Source: an uncultured Chitinophaga sp. (GTDB lineage: Bacteria; Bacteroidota; Bacteroidia; Chitinophagales; Chitinophagaceae). Taken from it: 64,000 nucleotides of DNA. Location of the stretch: assembly GCF_946479755.1 (NCBI RefSeq), contig NZ_CAMLHC010000007.1, positions 1 to 64,000 on the forward strand, given 5' to 3'. Of the stretch, positions 54,441 through 64,000 are shown one piece after another. The position numbers and the translations under genes were made by a program. The notes beneath the pieces were generated by a model. That model searched no databases. It saw nothing but the letters and a program-made list of their open reading frames with translations, and was not told where the DNA came from. Position 1 is the first letter of the stretch. The number at the start of each line of letters is the position of its first letter.

Positions 54441-54909
54441 TCTCTCTTTCAGGAAAGGAGCCAGATGCAAAGAACCGCAGTGGTTGTAGCAATGGTAATT
54501 TGGGTTGGGAGCGTCATTTTCATTTTTAAAAAGGGATTTTTGTTCGGTTAAGAATTCCTTTGGTTTTCAATTCCTTGGACGAGGTTTTTGACATTTGTTT
54601 AGTGGTTTTCAAGTGCATTTATGCTGCAGTAGCGTATTTTCATTCTAATATTGCTTATATTAAAAGGTATTTAATTAAACCGCGTGGAAAACTAGATGAT
54701 AACGCTTGACCCAATTATTGATTTACTGTAGACCCTGTTGACCACATAATAATGCTCCTCTGCATGCCGGAAATGTACATTAAGATAGTAACGAAAAGAG
54801 AAAAAGGGGGCAAATTTTTCAAAAAAAGGTGGCTGAATGCTATCTTTTGACTGTATAGGTATTAGGTGGTGATTATTTAATTAACTTATTTGTTTGAATA
54901 ACCAACGTT
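54441..54909. other. 470-bp region upstream of the hybrid regulator
   Basis: No gene. A GGGGCAAA (54807) / GTGGCTGAA (54829) pair, 22 bases apart, loosely resembles the inverted form of the direct repeat found at 63389-63418, with a TATCTTTTG stretch just after it (54841). Possible autoregulatory site; weak. Confidence 0.35.
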
Positions 54910-57900
54910 ATGGGAGTACGATCTATGAAATGGCCCTTTTGCATATTGTTATTACTATATGGAACGCTAACCGATGCCACCAGCCTACCACCGGTATTTT
55001 ATCTCGGAATTGAACATGGCCTGTCAAACAATGAAGTAAATTGTATTTACCAGACCCGCGGAGGTTATATATGGGTGGGCACATTTGATGGCTTGAATCG
55101 CTACGACGGGTATAGTTTCAAAACCTTCCGGAAGAAGATAGGGGACGCCAATTCTCTGGTCAACAATCATGTCCAGGATATTCAGGAAGATGCGTCGGGC
55201 CAGTTATGGGTGGCCACCAGGGGAGGCGTGTCTGTTTATAATCCGCTTCTCGAAAAGTTCACAACGCTCGCTTATTCAATCTTAAACCAACAAACGGAGC
55301 GGGTGGCAAATAATATTACATCGCTGAAAAAAGATGTGAATGACGATATGTTGGTAGGCACTGCCAGAGAGGGGTTACTGATACATGACTATAAAAAGCA
55401 GCGGACATACCAGGTACCTGTGTTAGTGGTTGGTGTTCCTGTTACAAGCTATCATGTCAGTGCCATTGAAACCGATCCGCAAAAGCAGGTGTGGTTATTT
55501 GTAGAAGGAAAAGGACTATACCGCTATAACCGACATCAACGTACAGCTTGTCTCTTCAGTGAAAAGCTGCGGCAAGCTGTGTGTATCAGGGCGGATAAGG
55601 CAGGCCACCTCTGGTTGGGAACAGCGACCGGTATTTACCGGTATACAATTGCTACTGACCAATATATGTTCTTTCCATTGCCCAGTGCCGTAACCGGTTT
55701 GTATATTGACCGAAAGGAAGACTTGTGGATATCTACAGATGGTGATGGAATGTATGTTATGAATTGCCTGGCAATGCAAATCAGGCACGTGGCGGGGGAA
55801 AAGGGGGAAGAAATCTTTACCAGTAAGGCCATAAAGGGGGTATGTGAAGACCAGGAAGGTCGTTACTGGGTGGCTACATTACGTGGTGGGATTAACATCA
55901 TGGACAATCACCGGCGGCTTTTCAAAATTTTTATTCCTGCCGCCCTAAAAAAAGATCACTATGATAACTATTTTATTTCTGCTTTCAGCGAAGACGCTTC
56001 CGGGAACATATGGATAGGCACAGACGGGAATGGTCTCTGTTATTGGAACCGTTCCCGCAACACTTTTATACACTTCATGAAAGAAGACCATCTTGGGCTG
56101 AGCAGCAACAGCATAACAGGGGTGTTGAAAGATCATGCAGGCGATATATGGGTAGGTACTTGGGGAGGGGGGGTGTCCCGCTATCAGTCCACCAGCCGAT
56201 TTTTTGAGCATTTTACGTTAAGCGATCCGCTTACCAGAGCTAATTGTTCTCAGGCCTGGAAGCTTTTTGAGGATGCCGGGCATACTTTGTGGGTAAGCAC
56301 CTATGGTGATGGCGGACTTTTTAGATTTAACAGAGACTCCCATCGTTTTGAGTTGTTCGACGATTCCATTGGCAACATCCTGACTATGATGGAAGACCAA
56401 GAGGGGCATCTCTGGGCGGGAACTGACGACAAGTTGCTCTTAATTGACAAAAAGGCCGGAAAGCACATAAGCTACGATATCGGATACCGTATCCGCAGCA
56501 TACTTGAAGCGCAGAATGATTGGATGTGGATAGCCACCGAAGGTAATGGGTTACTTCATTTTCATAAAAAGACTGGTCAATACACCCGGTTTACAGAAAA
56601 TGAGGGACTGCCCAATAATTCCGTGTTGAACATTCTACGTGATAACAGCGGTTATTTGTGGTTGAGTACATCCTGTGGCTTGTCCAGGTTTGATGCCGCT
56701 ACCTGTAAATTCCAGAATTTTTCGGCTTCCAATGGCTTGCAGAGTAACCAGTTCAGTTATTCCGGTGCGTTGAAGTTGCGATCTGGTGAATTATTATTCG
56801 GCGGAATTAAAGGATTCAACCTGTTTGAACCTAAAGACATCGAGCTGAAGGAGGATAGCCCTGCAGTAATGCTGGCAGGTATAAAGATTAATAACGTGCC
56901 CTTAAGCGACAGTTGTAATCTCCGTTATATAGCAGCGCAAACGCAACATGCGGTTACCCAGTTAGAACTGCCATATGAGAAGGCATCGCTGGCGTTTGAA
57001 TATGTTGCGCCGGAATATTCACTACCGGACAAGATAAGCTATGCCTACTTCCTGGAAGGCTGGGATAATAATTGGATACAGGCAGGTAAAGTGAAAACTG
57101 CCTATTACAGCCGGTTAGATGAGGGCAACTACGTTTTGCACATTAAGGCGGCAAATGGGTCTGGTAACTGGGGACCGGAAACAAAGCTGCGCTTACGGGT
57201 GTTGCCTCCATGGTATAGGTCATGGTGGGCCTATGGGCTATACATCGCCGTTACCTGTGTTGTCATTTCCTTTTATACACAGTACAAAAGGAAACAAACC
57301 AGTATGGCTTACGAATTGCTTGTGGCGCAAATAGAGATACGGCAGGAAAAAGAATTGAATGAGAAGAAGCTTTCGTTTTTTACTAATATCACCCATGAAT
57401 TGAGAACCCCACTCACACTTATAGTGAACCCCGTCAGCGAAATGCTGGAAAAAGCGGGAGGCGATCTCAAAAAAGACCTGAACCTCGTATACCGGAATGC
57501 CAATCGCCTGCTAATGCTGGCAGATCAGTTACTCCTTTTCAGAATGATGGACAAAGAAGTTAGCCATTTGCAGATTAGTCGATTAAACTTGTACGAGCTG
57601 TGTAACAATACCTTCGAATGTTTTTCACAGATGGCTGTGCACAAAAGTATACAGTACCAGTTGCTATGTGATAACAAGCAACTCGAAATATCCGGCGATG
57701 CCCAGAAGTTAGAGATTGTATTGTTTAACCTTATTTCGAACGCTTTCAAGTTTACACCATCACAGGGGAGGATAACTATAGAGGTAAAAGAAAACGGTAC
57801 CGATGTAGAAATTCAGGTAAGTGATACGGGGTGTGGTATCGATGACCATGTCAAAAGCAGATTATTCGAAAAATATTACTATGGAAAAGAGAGTCCACCA

Positions 57901-58968
57901 AATCAGGAACCTGGTTTTGGAATTGGTTTATACCTGGTGAAGCAGTTCATAGAATATCATGAAGGCTCGGTGGAATACATTAGTTCCCCGGGTCAGGGGA
58001 CTTCTTTCCATGTCCGCTTAAAGAAAGACAATTGGCCCGATGTTTCCCCGGAAAGTATAGCAGAAAAGAGCCTGTCAATGCGGGATAATCCAAAAACGTT
58101 GCTGGAGGAAGACTCGGTGTCCCCGCCTGCAGTCGGACCTTTAGAGATTACCGAAAAAAAATCATTGCTGATGGTGGATGACGATTCGGAATTCCGGCAA
58201 TACATTAAAAGGAAATTCGAAGATAGGTACATTGTTTATGAAGCCGGTAATGGCACGCATGGATGGGAAATAGTGCAACGTCATATGCCGGATATTGTGA
58301 TCTGTGATGTGTTAATGGATGAGATAAATGGAATAGAATTATGTCGGAAAATAAAACAGGATCCTTCCTTAAATCATATCCCGGTAGTTCTTTTGAGTGG
58401 AATGAGCTCGCCAGGGAAAAAACTGGAGGGTATAGAGAGCGGGGCGGAGGACTACGTTACCAAACCTTTTGACCAGGAGCTGTTGGCAGCCAGAATACAT
58501 ACCATCTTGGAAAACAGAAATGCATTGCAGAAATATTTTCGCGATAATATTACGCTCCGGGAAAACTCCCAGAAGATTTCCGCTGTATATAAAGTGTTTC
58601 TGGAAAGATGCATTGAGATCATCGAGGATAATCTTGATAATGGAAACCTGGGGCCTCGCTTCCTGGCTAAGCAATGTAATATGAGTTACTCCAAATTATA
58701 CAGGAATGTGAAATCAATTTCCGGTCTGAGCATCAATGCCTTTATCAGATCAATCCGCCTGCGAAAGGCAGCATTACTGATTCTCAGCACCAACATAAAT
58801 GTGAGTGAAGCTGCCTATCAGGTAGGTATTTATGATTTGAAATATTTCAGGAAACAATTCAAAGATCTGTATGGAGTGAACCCCTCCGAATATAAAAAGA
58901 AGTATCAGCATTTATTTAATCGCGAATATAACCTGGTAGTAGGAGTACAGGGGCCATACCATGAATAA
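54910..58968 (+). CDS. Hybrid two-component system regulator (HTCS), 1352 aa
   Basis: Signal peptide, then about 14 beta-propeller (Reg_prop) segments (GYIWVGTFDGLNRYDGYSFK, QLWVATRGGVSVYN), a Y_Y_Y domain to about residue 765 and a membrane span near 770-795. Histidine kinase: FFTNITHELRTPLTL with His829, and ATPase domain with DTGCGID. Receiver with Asp1133 (VICDVLMDEING). C-terminal AraC-type HTH (about 1240-1345, LGPRFLAKQCNMSYSKLYRNV ... AAYQVGIYDLKYFRKQFK, in parts). Such one-protein regulators sense a specific oligosaccharide in the periplasm and activate the nearby polysaccharide utilization locus. Targets here are probably the GH35 gene and the lipoprotein at 63622. Confidence 0.96.
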   Translation: MGVRSMKWPFCILLLLYGTLTDATSLPPVFYLGIEHGLSNNEVNCIYQTRGGYIWVGTFDGLNRYDGYSFKTFRKKIGDANSLVNNHVQDIQEDASGQLWVATRGGVSVYNPLLEKFTTLAYSILNQQTERVANNITSLKKDVNDDMLVGTAREGLLIHDYKKQRTYQVPVLVVGVPVTSYHVSAIETDPQKQVWLFVEGKGLYRYNRHQRTACLFSEKLRQAVCIRADKAGHLWLGTATGIYRYTIATDQYMFFPLPSAVTGLYIDRKEDLWISTDGDGMYVMNCLAMQIRHVAGEKGEEIFTSKAIKGVCEDQEGRYWVATLRGGINIMDNHRRLFKIFIPAALKKDHYDNYFISAFSEDASGNIWIGTDGNGLCYWNRSRNTFIHFMKEDHLGLSSNSITGVLKDHAGDIWVGTWGGGVSRYQSTSRFFEHFTLSDPLTRANCSQAWKLFEDAGHTLWVSTYGDGGLFRFNRDSHRFELFDDSIGNILTMMEDQEGHLWAGTDDKLLLIDKKAGKHISYDIGYRIRSILEAQNDWMWIATEGNGLLHFHKKTGQYTRFTENEGLPNNSVLNILRDNSGYLWLSTSCGLSRFDAATCKFQNFSASNGLQSNQFSYSGALKLRSGELLFGGIKGFNLFEPKDIELKEDSPAVMLAGIKINNVPLSDSCNLRYIAAQTQHAVTQLELPYEKASLAFEYVAPEYSLPDKISYAYFLEGWDNNWIQAGKVKTAYYSRLDEGNYVLHIKAANGSGNWGPETKLRLRVLPPWYRSWWAYGLYIAVTCVVISFYTQYKRKQTSMAYELLVAQIEIRQEKELNEKKLSFFTNITHELRTPLTLIVNPVSEMLEKAGGDLKKDLNLVYRNANRLLMLADQLLLFRMMDKEVSHLQISRLNLYELCNNTFECFSQMAVHKSIQYQLLCDNKQLEISGDAQKLEIVLFNLISNAFKFTPSQGRITIEVKENGTDVEIQVSDTGCGIDDHVKSRLFEKYYYGKESPPNQEPGFGIGLYLVKQFIEYHEGSVEYISSPGQGTSFHVRLKKDNWPDVSPESIAEKSLSMRDNPKTLLEEDSVSPPAVGPLEITEKKSLLMVDDDSEFRQYIKRKFEDRYIVYEAGNGTHGWEIVQRHMPDIVICDVLMDEINGIELCRKIKQDPSLNHIPVVLLSGMSSPGKKLEGIESGAEDYVTKPFDQELLAARIHTILENRNALQKYFRDNITLRENSQKISAVYKVFLERCIEIIEDNLDNGNLGPRFLAKQCNMSYSKLYRNVKSISGLSINAFIRSIRLRKAALLILSTNINVSEAAYQVGIYDLKYFRKQFKDLYGVNPSEYKKKYQHLFNREYNLVVGVQGPYHE

Positions 58969-59064
58969 AACCCATTACAAAAGTATTGCTGCGAAATGCT
59001 ACATATTTTTAGGGAGCTTCCCTCAAGAAGCTCCCTATGTTACAGAGAATAAAATAATAACTTA

Positions 59065-62000
59065 CTATTGTTTGATCACCTTTACAGTTTTTTTGAAATT
59101 ACTGCCTGTAATAGAGATAAGATATGTCCCTGCTTGCATGCCCTCCATATTTATTTGAACGCTGTTGTTAGCCACCTGTTGAATCCTTTTACATAATTTT
59201 CCACTAATGTCGTAGATCACAATTTTGTCGATGCGATTTTTTGATATAATCCGGCAAATATCTTTAACCGGATTGGGACTCACTGTGATTTCTTTTATTC
59301 CGGTTGTCTTATCTGTTGCTATGATTGCAGTTTCAGCAGCTGTTATACGGGCAGCGGGATTTGCAACCAATTCAAAAAGCCATTTCTGCTGGGGAACATT
59401 GGCATAGTCCCATAGTTGCACTTTGGTTCCATCAGCACTATTAGCACCCGATACATCCAGTACCTTGTTCAGTGCATTGGATGGCCTCAGTTCGTAGTAG
59501 CCTCCGCCAACCGGATTGATCTGCCATTTCTGATTGGCGCCATTCCAATAATCCCATATTTGTACTTTGGCTCCATTGGGTGTTCCCTGGTTGTCGGCAT
59601 CCAATGCTTTTCCCGGGGCGTGTTGTGGTTCCAGTTTATACAGTCCGTTACCGGCATCGATCACTTTCCAGCGTTGGCTATTTTTGTCCTCGTCTTTCCA
59701 TATCAGAACATTGGCGCCATTGGATGTTGCCATAGTGGCAACATCGAGATTACTTGTTTCATTCAGTGCTGTTTTGATCTCATATATTGCACCTGACTGG
59801 ATGCCGGGTCCGGAGGCGATTTCATAAGGTATTACATCCCGGCTCGCCCCCGTTTCAGGCTCGATAACCACCTGGTCTGGCCTATTCCCCACTGCATCAT
59901 ATATAACCAGCGTATTAGTACCCGAAGCATTCAGCCATTTTTCAGGAATATATAATCCGGGACCACCGACTTTCCGCGAATACTTGCCAAGATTATGACC
60001 ATTCACCCATATCGAACCTGTGAACAGGCCTGTTGTGGGGATGCGCCATATAGAATAAGTTCCGGTTTCATCAGGCGGATTGGCGTTAAATGTGCACCGG
60101 AAGAACTGTGGCCCGGTAAAGGAGGTATTGCGGGCAAGGGGAGACCAACCTGTTGAGGCATCAGGATTACCAGGGCCTCCTTGTTGTACCCAGTCGTTTA
60201 AGACTATTCTGGAATTGTATGTTGAGAAGGTAACGGGTGCATACACCCCACCAGGTCCCCCGGTATTCTGCACCAATAAGGTTAATGTGTTGGCGCCTGA
60301 AGTGTTCCAGTTGCTGTTTAAAATGACGTTAAACGGGTTATTCCAGCCTGAGTGGTTGTCGATCTGAACGCCATTGAGATAAACCCAGCAATTATCATCC
60401 ACATTGAGAAATCTCACCTCTTTGAAGGATGAAGTTCCGGCAGCTGGCAGGGTTACCTGGAACCATGCATAGTCATACCCGTTAAAAGCATTGGTCCCGA
60501 GCGTATAGGGCTTCCATCCGGAATCGTTACCTGCAGGAGGCGTAGTCCCAACGGCAGTGCTGTTTGTGGGCTTTATTTGCCAGTTTGTGAGGGTGTCTGG
60601 AGCCGAAGCTCCCTGATTGATATATGCTGAGCCTTTAAGTCCGCCATTGAGCGTCCCCACTATTAAAGACCCGATGTGATACCATAATTTTTCTCTGCCG
60701 TCATGTATTACATATACAGCGATGCTATGGTTTCCCTTGCTCAAATCAGCTGTAAACCCATTTTTGGATACGCTGGAGGAAGCAATGGCAATTCCATCTA
60801 CAAATGGGATAATTGTGTCTCTTACTTCATCAAAAGAAATAGTATAGGATCCTGCAGCCGGCACATTAACGGTTGTGCGGTACCAGGTATAGGGGCTGAT
60901 ATCGCCATCAGCTCCGCTAAACATCGGTCCTGTCGTGCTTGTAAGCCAGCCAGCGGTGTTATAGGAAGGAGCGGCTTGCTCCATACCACTCATAACTTCC
61001 CAATTTGTTGGTTTAATGATGCCCGGATGAGATATTTGAGTATTCACAGCCGACATGGCTATTGGGATATTACTGGAGTCATAGGCGAATACCGGAAAAT
61101 TAGTGCGATGCTGCCATGGGGATTCCGTATTAAACCCGGGCTGTCCATTGCTCATGCTGGCTGCTCCTATATACTGAGGGCCGCACACTACATAACTACG
61201 TTCATCTGCCTCTATAAACCAGGTATAATCTGCCAGTGTATCATTAACAGCGAGTATTCTCACCTTGCTGTTACCAGTCTGGAAACTGTAATTGGCAGTA
61301 CCGGTTGCGGGAAAGGTAGCTTTCAGGGATATTTGTCCTGGCGCATTTTGACTTAAAGCCGGAGACCCGCTTGTAATAGTAGCTCCGGCCGGCGCCTGGA
61401 AGTATAGTTCTGCCGGCGTACCCGCCTGTCCGTAGATGACCATGGTGGTGGTGCCTGATTGTTCGGTGATGCCTAATATCCGTGTGGGGGCTACCTGGAG
61501 CATGACTTCCGGCGTGATCTTGTAATTTGCCACAAAAGGCATGATCTCACGGGCATTTACTGTCAAAGATCCATTTTGGGGATAATCGGTGCCGTTAAAT
61601 TTCACCTTCGTTTGCTGAGCTGAACCGCCATTGTTATCCAGAAACAAAATAGTGCCTGCGCTGCTTTGCCGTGCTACCACCTTAATATTGGCATTTCCTG
61701 CGGCCGTGCTGTACGTTCCTGTCGCATTGTCGCTGGTTTCAAGAATTTCCTGAAAACTGCGTGCAAACCAGGCAGCACGTTTGAATTTGTAGTAGCCAGG
61801 TCTCAAATCACCTGTTTCACCAACAGCAGCGCCAAAATCATAACTGGCCCACACACCTATGCCGGCAAAATAATCGAAATAAGTACCACCATGAAACATA
61901 TAGTGAGCATAACCATTTCCACCATTGGAGATTATTTTCCAGGTGGCCCGGTCCTTTGTGATGACATCATCTGATGATTGTCCATACTTGTTAAACCAGA

Positions 62001-62838
62001 CGCACCAGAATTCAGTTGAAAACCAGGGGGAGGTACGGCCTGCACTGCTGAACGGGGTGTTTCCTCCGGGCTCATGACCATGATTCAAGCTACTGAAAAA
62101 ATAGGGTACTTCCATTCCATAACCCAATGCCTTTGACTGAAGGAATCTAAAATAAGCGTTAGAGAGCCCATCTGTGCCCTCTCCCCAGGGATGCTCATTT
62201 TCGAGCTGTATGAGGATCACATTTCCCCCACGGTTAATCTGATTATTGACAACGATTGGAAATAATTGATCCCAGAATTTGGTGATATATGGCCAACTGA
62301 TCGAGTCGTTGTTTCTTACCATCATACCCCTTTTAAACTGCAGCCATACCGGATACCCTCCGGCATCCACTTCTGCACAGGAATAAGGCCCCACCCGTGC
62401 AATTACATATAGACCAAAGGATTTGGCAAGTTTAAGGAAAGCGTCGAGGTCCTGGTTCCCGGAGAAATTGAACTGTCCCTCATGGGGCTCATGATAGTTC
62501 CAGAATGAATAGATCTCAACACAGTTCAGGCCGGCGCGTTTAATACGCATCAGCCTGTCCTTCCATAGTTCACGGGGTATTCTATTATATTCTATTGCTC
62601 CTGTTGCCAGGAATGTGCGCTTCCCGTTGATGATAAAACCTTTTCCGTCAAAATTGATATACTTTTGCGCTGCCGGCTGAGCAGGAAATATATTATCGTT
62701 TGCAAAACATACCTGTGTAAAAAACAGGTAATAGAGTAACGTCGTGAGAACCCTGCCAATGAGCCGCAGAGCGTAGGGTATTGTAAGCCTTCGGGGTGTA
62801 CGTAGGGATTTCGGGAGTGTTGATTTAGAATTCGACAT
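59065..62838 (-). CDS. Secreted GH35 beta-galactosidase with ricin-type lectin and T9SS sorting domain (1257 aa)
   Basis: N-terminal signal/anchor (LRLIGRVLTTLLYYLFFTQVCFA). The GH35 TIM barrel has RAGLNCVEIYSFWNYHEP and IQLENEHPWGEG with probable acid/base Glu215, and WFSTEFWCVW with probable nucleophile Glu276. Jelly-roll domains (about residues 590-1000) follow, then a ricin-B-like lectin with three QKW/QRW repeats (about 1020-1170), and a type A T9SS C-terminal domain (ITVSPNPVKDICRI ... GTYLISITG). It should be exported by type IX secretion. It removes terminal beta-galactose, the residue exposed after GH110 acts. Confidence 0.93.
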   Translation of the reverse strand: MSNSKSTLPKSLRTPRRLTIPYALRLIGRVLTTLLYYLFFTQVCFANDNIFPAQPAAQKYINFDGKGFIINGKRTFLATGAIEYNRIPRELWKDRLMRIKRAGLNCVEIYSFWNYHEPHEGQFNFSGNQDLDAFLKLAKSFGLYVIARVGPYSCAEVDAGGYPVWLQFKRGMMVRNNDSISWPYITKFWDQLFPIVVNNQINRGGNVILIQLENEHPWGEGTDGLSNAYFRFLQSKALGYGMEVPYFFSSLNHGHEPGGNTPFSSAGRTSPWFSTEFWCVWFNKYGQSSDDVITKDRATWKIISNGGNGYAHYMFHGGTYFDYFAGIGVWASYDFGAAVGETGDLRPGYYKFKRAAWFARSFQEILETSDNATGTYSTAAGNANIKVVARQSSAGTILFLDNNGGSAQQTKVKFNGTDYPQNGSLTVNAREIMPFVANYKITPEVMLQVAPTRILGITEQSGTTTMVIYGQAGTPAELYFQAPAGATITSGSPALSQNAPGQISLKATFPATGTANYSFQTGNSKVRILAVNDTLADYTWFIEADERSYVVCGPQYIGAASMSNGQPGFNTESPWQHRTNFPVFAYDSSNIPIAMSAVNTQISHPGIIKPTNWEVMSGMEQAAPSYNTAGWLTSTTGPMFSGADGDISPYTWYRTTVNVPAAGSYTISFDEVRDTIIPFVDGIAIASSSVSKNGFTADLSKGNHSIAVYVIHDGREKLWYHIGSLIVGTLNGGLKGSAYINQGASAPDTLTNWQIKPTNSTAVGTTPPAGNDSGWKPYTLGTNAFNGYDYAWFQVTLPAAGTSSFKEVRFLNVDDNCWVYLNGVQIDNHSGWNNPFNVILNSNWNTSGANTLTLLVQNTGGPGGVYAPVTFSTYNSRIVLNDWVQQGGPGNPDASTGWSPLARNTSFTGPQFFRCTFNANPPDETGTYSIWRIPTTGLFTGSIWVNGHNLGKYSRKVGGPGLYIPEKWLNASGTNTLVIYDAVGNRPDQVVIEPETGASRDVIPYEIASGPGIQSGAIYEIKTALNETSNLDVATMATSNGANVLIWKDEDKNSQRWKVIDAGNGLYKLEPQHAPGKALDADNQGTPNGAKVQIWDYWNGANQKWQINPVGGGYYELRPSNALNKVLDVSGANSADGTKVQLWDYANVPQQKWLFELVANPAARITAAETAIIATDKTTGIKEITVSPNPVKDICRIISKNRIDKIVIYDISGKLCKRIQQVANNSVQINMEGMQAGTYLISITGSNFKKTVKVIKQ

Positions 62839-63621
62839 AGGGTAATTGATTTAGGTTAATAATTGATTGATATAAGTCGCCAGGGACTAAAATTTGTATG
62901 ATTTTTTTCATGAACCGCAGCTGTTCCTTCGCTAGTCCAGTGTTGTTTTCCTACGCCGGATATTGTATCCTATAGTTTTTACATCATGTAATTACAGTAA
63001 AAGATTACAATTCGCTTTTAATACCGGAGCGCTGTGGAAACGGCCCCCGGGTTCATTAAAACCATATTCGTATTATGTATCCTTTCTGATATGCTCGGTC
63101 AAATGAAAAACTATCCTTTATTTACCTGCCAGGCAGATAATATTCAGGTGAAAATTAAGTCAACCTTTAAACATTTACAGGGGGCAAAATCACCAAATAC
63201 CAGGGGGTTTTTGTAGTTGAGAATTTGATCAGTATTCTTTAAGCAGATATAGCGCAGTGGATGGAGGGCATATTTCATGGAATTGCGAAAAAAAACAGCA
63301 TTTTCCTGACCTTTTTCCCATAACAGTGAATATTCAGATTCAGGAGGACCACTTAATATAATGCTCTGAAGTTGAGCTTAATGTAGAGTTTAGCCCCTTT
63401 TTTTTGCTATTTAGCCCCCCCTTCCTGACCGGTTTCATCACTACCTTTGTCCGATATTCACATGAACCGGTTCAAAATCCCTCCATCAAAGAAGTCATCA
63501 TCGATGAGAGAGTAAAGGATTCTTCTCATTTACAATACCAGTTCCTGATTTTCAACTAAAGGCCCATTCTGAGGGTAGATACAAATAAGTAAAATTATTA
63601 TCAATCAAAACCCTTTATAAA
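62839..63621. other. Divergent intergenic region (783 bp) of the GH35 gene and the beta-helix lipoprotein
   Basis: Contains the promoter-like cluster at 63389-63449 and a perfect palindrome TGAACCGGTTCA (63463-63474), close to a related GACCGGTTTCA at 63428. GGGACTAAA at 62883-62891 is one mismatch from the inverted half-site. No gene or RNA recognised. Confidence 0.5.
63389..63449 (+). promoter_or_regulatory. Direct repeats plus -7 box: candidate HTCS-controlled promoter
   Basis: TTTAGCCCC occurs at 63389-63397 and again at 63410-63418, exactly 21 bases apart (two helical turns). This is the usual spacing of sites bound by AraC-type domains of hybrid two-component regulators. The -7 box TACCTTTG is at 63442-63449, 24 bases from the second repeat. 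The -33 TTTG box is missing, as expected for an activated promoter. Leader to ATG 63622 about 170 bases. Confidence 0.6.
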
Positions 63622-64000
63622 ATGAAAAAAACGCATCAATTAAAATTGATCCTCGCTGCAACGATCGTTACTATCAGCCTGGGTGGTATTTCGTGTAAAA
63701 AAGAAATACCACTTCAAAGTATTCAGCTTAAAACTACTGGTGCCTTTGCCAGGGCAGCCTCAGGCGCCACTTACTATGTAGATCCGGATGGCAATGATAA
63801 TAATTCAGGTACAAGCCCCACCACTCCATGGAAAACGCTCGCCAAAGTAGATTCCACCACCTTCAGTCCGGGTGATCAGATTCTTTTCAAAAGTGGCGGT
63901 AGCTGGACAGGGACGCTACAACCCAAAGGGTCCGGAAGCCCCGGGGCTCCTATTGTGATAGATAAATATGGTGGAGACGACATGCCGGTAATTAATGGTA
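63622..64000 (+). CDS. Lipoprotein with right-handed beta-helix (3' partial)
   Basis: Runs off the window end; only the first 126 codons are visible. Signal peptide with lipobox SLGGISCKKEI. After a short linker the mature part starts YYVDPDGNDNNSGTSPTTPWKTL, then FSPGDQILFKSGGSWTGTLQP and GSPGAPIVIDKYGG. This is the standard beginning of parallel beta-helix (pectate-lyase-like/DUF1565) enzymes that cut or bind polysaccharides. It lies under the direct-repeat promoter next to the HTCS gene, so probably part of the same locus. The exact family depends on the missing part. Confidence 0.85.
   Translation, partial: MKKTHQLKLILAATIVTISLGGISCKKEIPLQSIQLKTTGAFARAASGATYYVDPDGNDNNSGTSPTTPWKTLAKVDSTTFSPGDQILFKSGGSWTGTLQPKGSGSPGAPIVIDKYGGDDMPVING

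Noticed and set aside
59011..59036. Hairpin AGGGAGCTT/AAGCTCCCT between the convergent HTCS and GH35 genes
   Set aside because: Stem is good but no T tract follows on either strand, so I did not list it as a terminator.
63243..63275. Text resembling the 5' half of a tRNA (ATATAGCGCAGTGGATGGAGG)
   Set aside because: No complementary acceptor stem, anticodon arm or TTCGA loop downstream.

Overview
The window looks like a chromosomal segment of a Bacteroidota bacterium, most likely a Chitinophagaceae/Chitinophaga-like soil species. The evidence is two SusC/SusD pairs, ECF sigma/FecR/TonB-receptor cassettes, a hybrid two-component regulator, a type IX secretion tail on a secreted beta-galactosidase, Bacteroidota -7 boxes (TAnnTTTG), many lipoproteins and mixed-GC coding with A/T-rich spacers. 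No rRNA, confident tRNA, CRISPR array or prophage was seen.

Layout. (1) 1-3.9 kb: the 3' end of an Rhs gene with a GIY-YIG nuclease tip, followed by its probable immunity gene. (2) 4.2-8.0 kb: an orphan acyl carrier protein, then a TPR-type sensor kinase, a NarL-type regulator and a tiny membrane protein. A repeated element placed identically relative to two -7 boxes suggests the regulator controls both flanking promoters. (3) 8.2-13.4 kb: a secreted hypothetical protein, a serine beta-lactamase-fold hydrolase, a DUF1826-like protein, a Crp/Fnr regulator and an epoxide hydrolase. (4) 13.5-18.6 kb, minus strand: an isolated SusC/SusD pair. (5) 19-23.6 kb: a HAD phosphatase, a decayed AraC gene, small secreted proteins, a DUF4397 lipoprotein, and the 3' end of a group II intron with a broken maturase. 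(6) 23.6-29.1 kb, minus strand: an RND heavy-metal efflux operon (membrane fusion protein, CzcA-type pump, TolC-type channel) preceded by a gene for a small barrel protein. (7) 29.6-33.8 kb, minus strand: an ECF sigma / FecR / TonB-receptor signalling cassette whose receptor seems to have lost its ATG.

(8) 34.3-64 kb is carbohydrate-focused. A GH65-like enzyme (minus) is followed by a plus-strand operon: ECF sigma, FecR, SusC, SusD, DUF3823 lipoprotein, GH20 hexosaminidase and a NagX-like membrane acetyltransferase. After an IS5-type remnant and a truncated M43 protease come a lipoprotein with a C-terminal F5/8-type domain, two nearly identical GH110 alpha-1,3-galactosidases (each followed by a MITE copy), a hybrid two-component regulator, a secreted GH35 beta-galactosidase with a ricin-type lectin and T9SS tail (minus), and the start of a beta-helix lipoprotein. 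GH110 + GH35 + GH20 would peel a Gal-alpha-1,3-Gal-beta-GlcNAc glycan from its tip; that is an inference from family assignments.

All calls come from reading the sequence; no database search was run.
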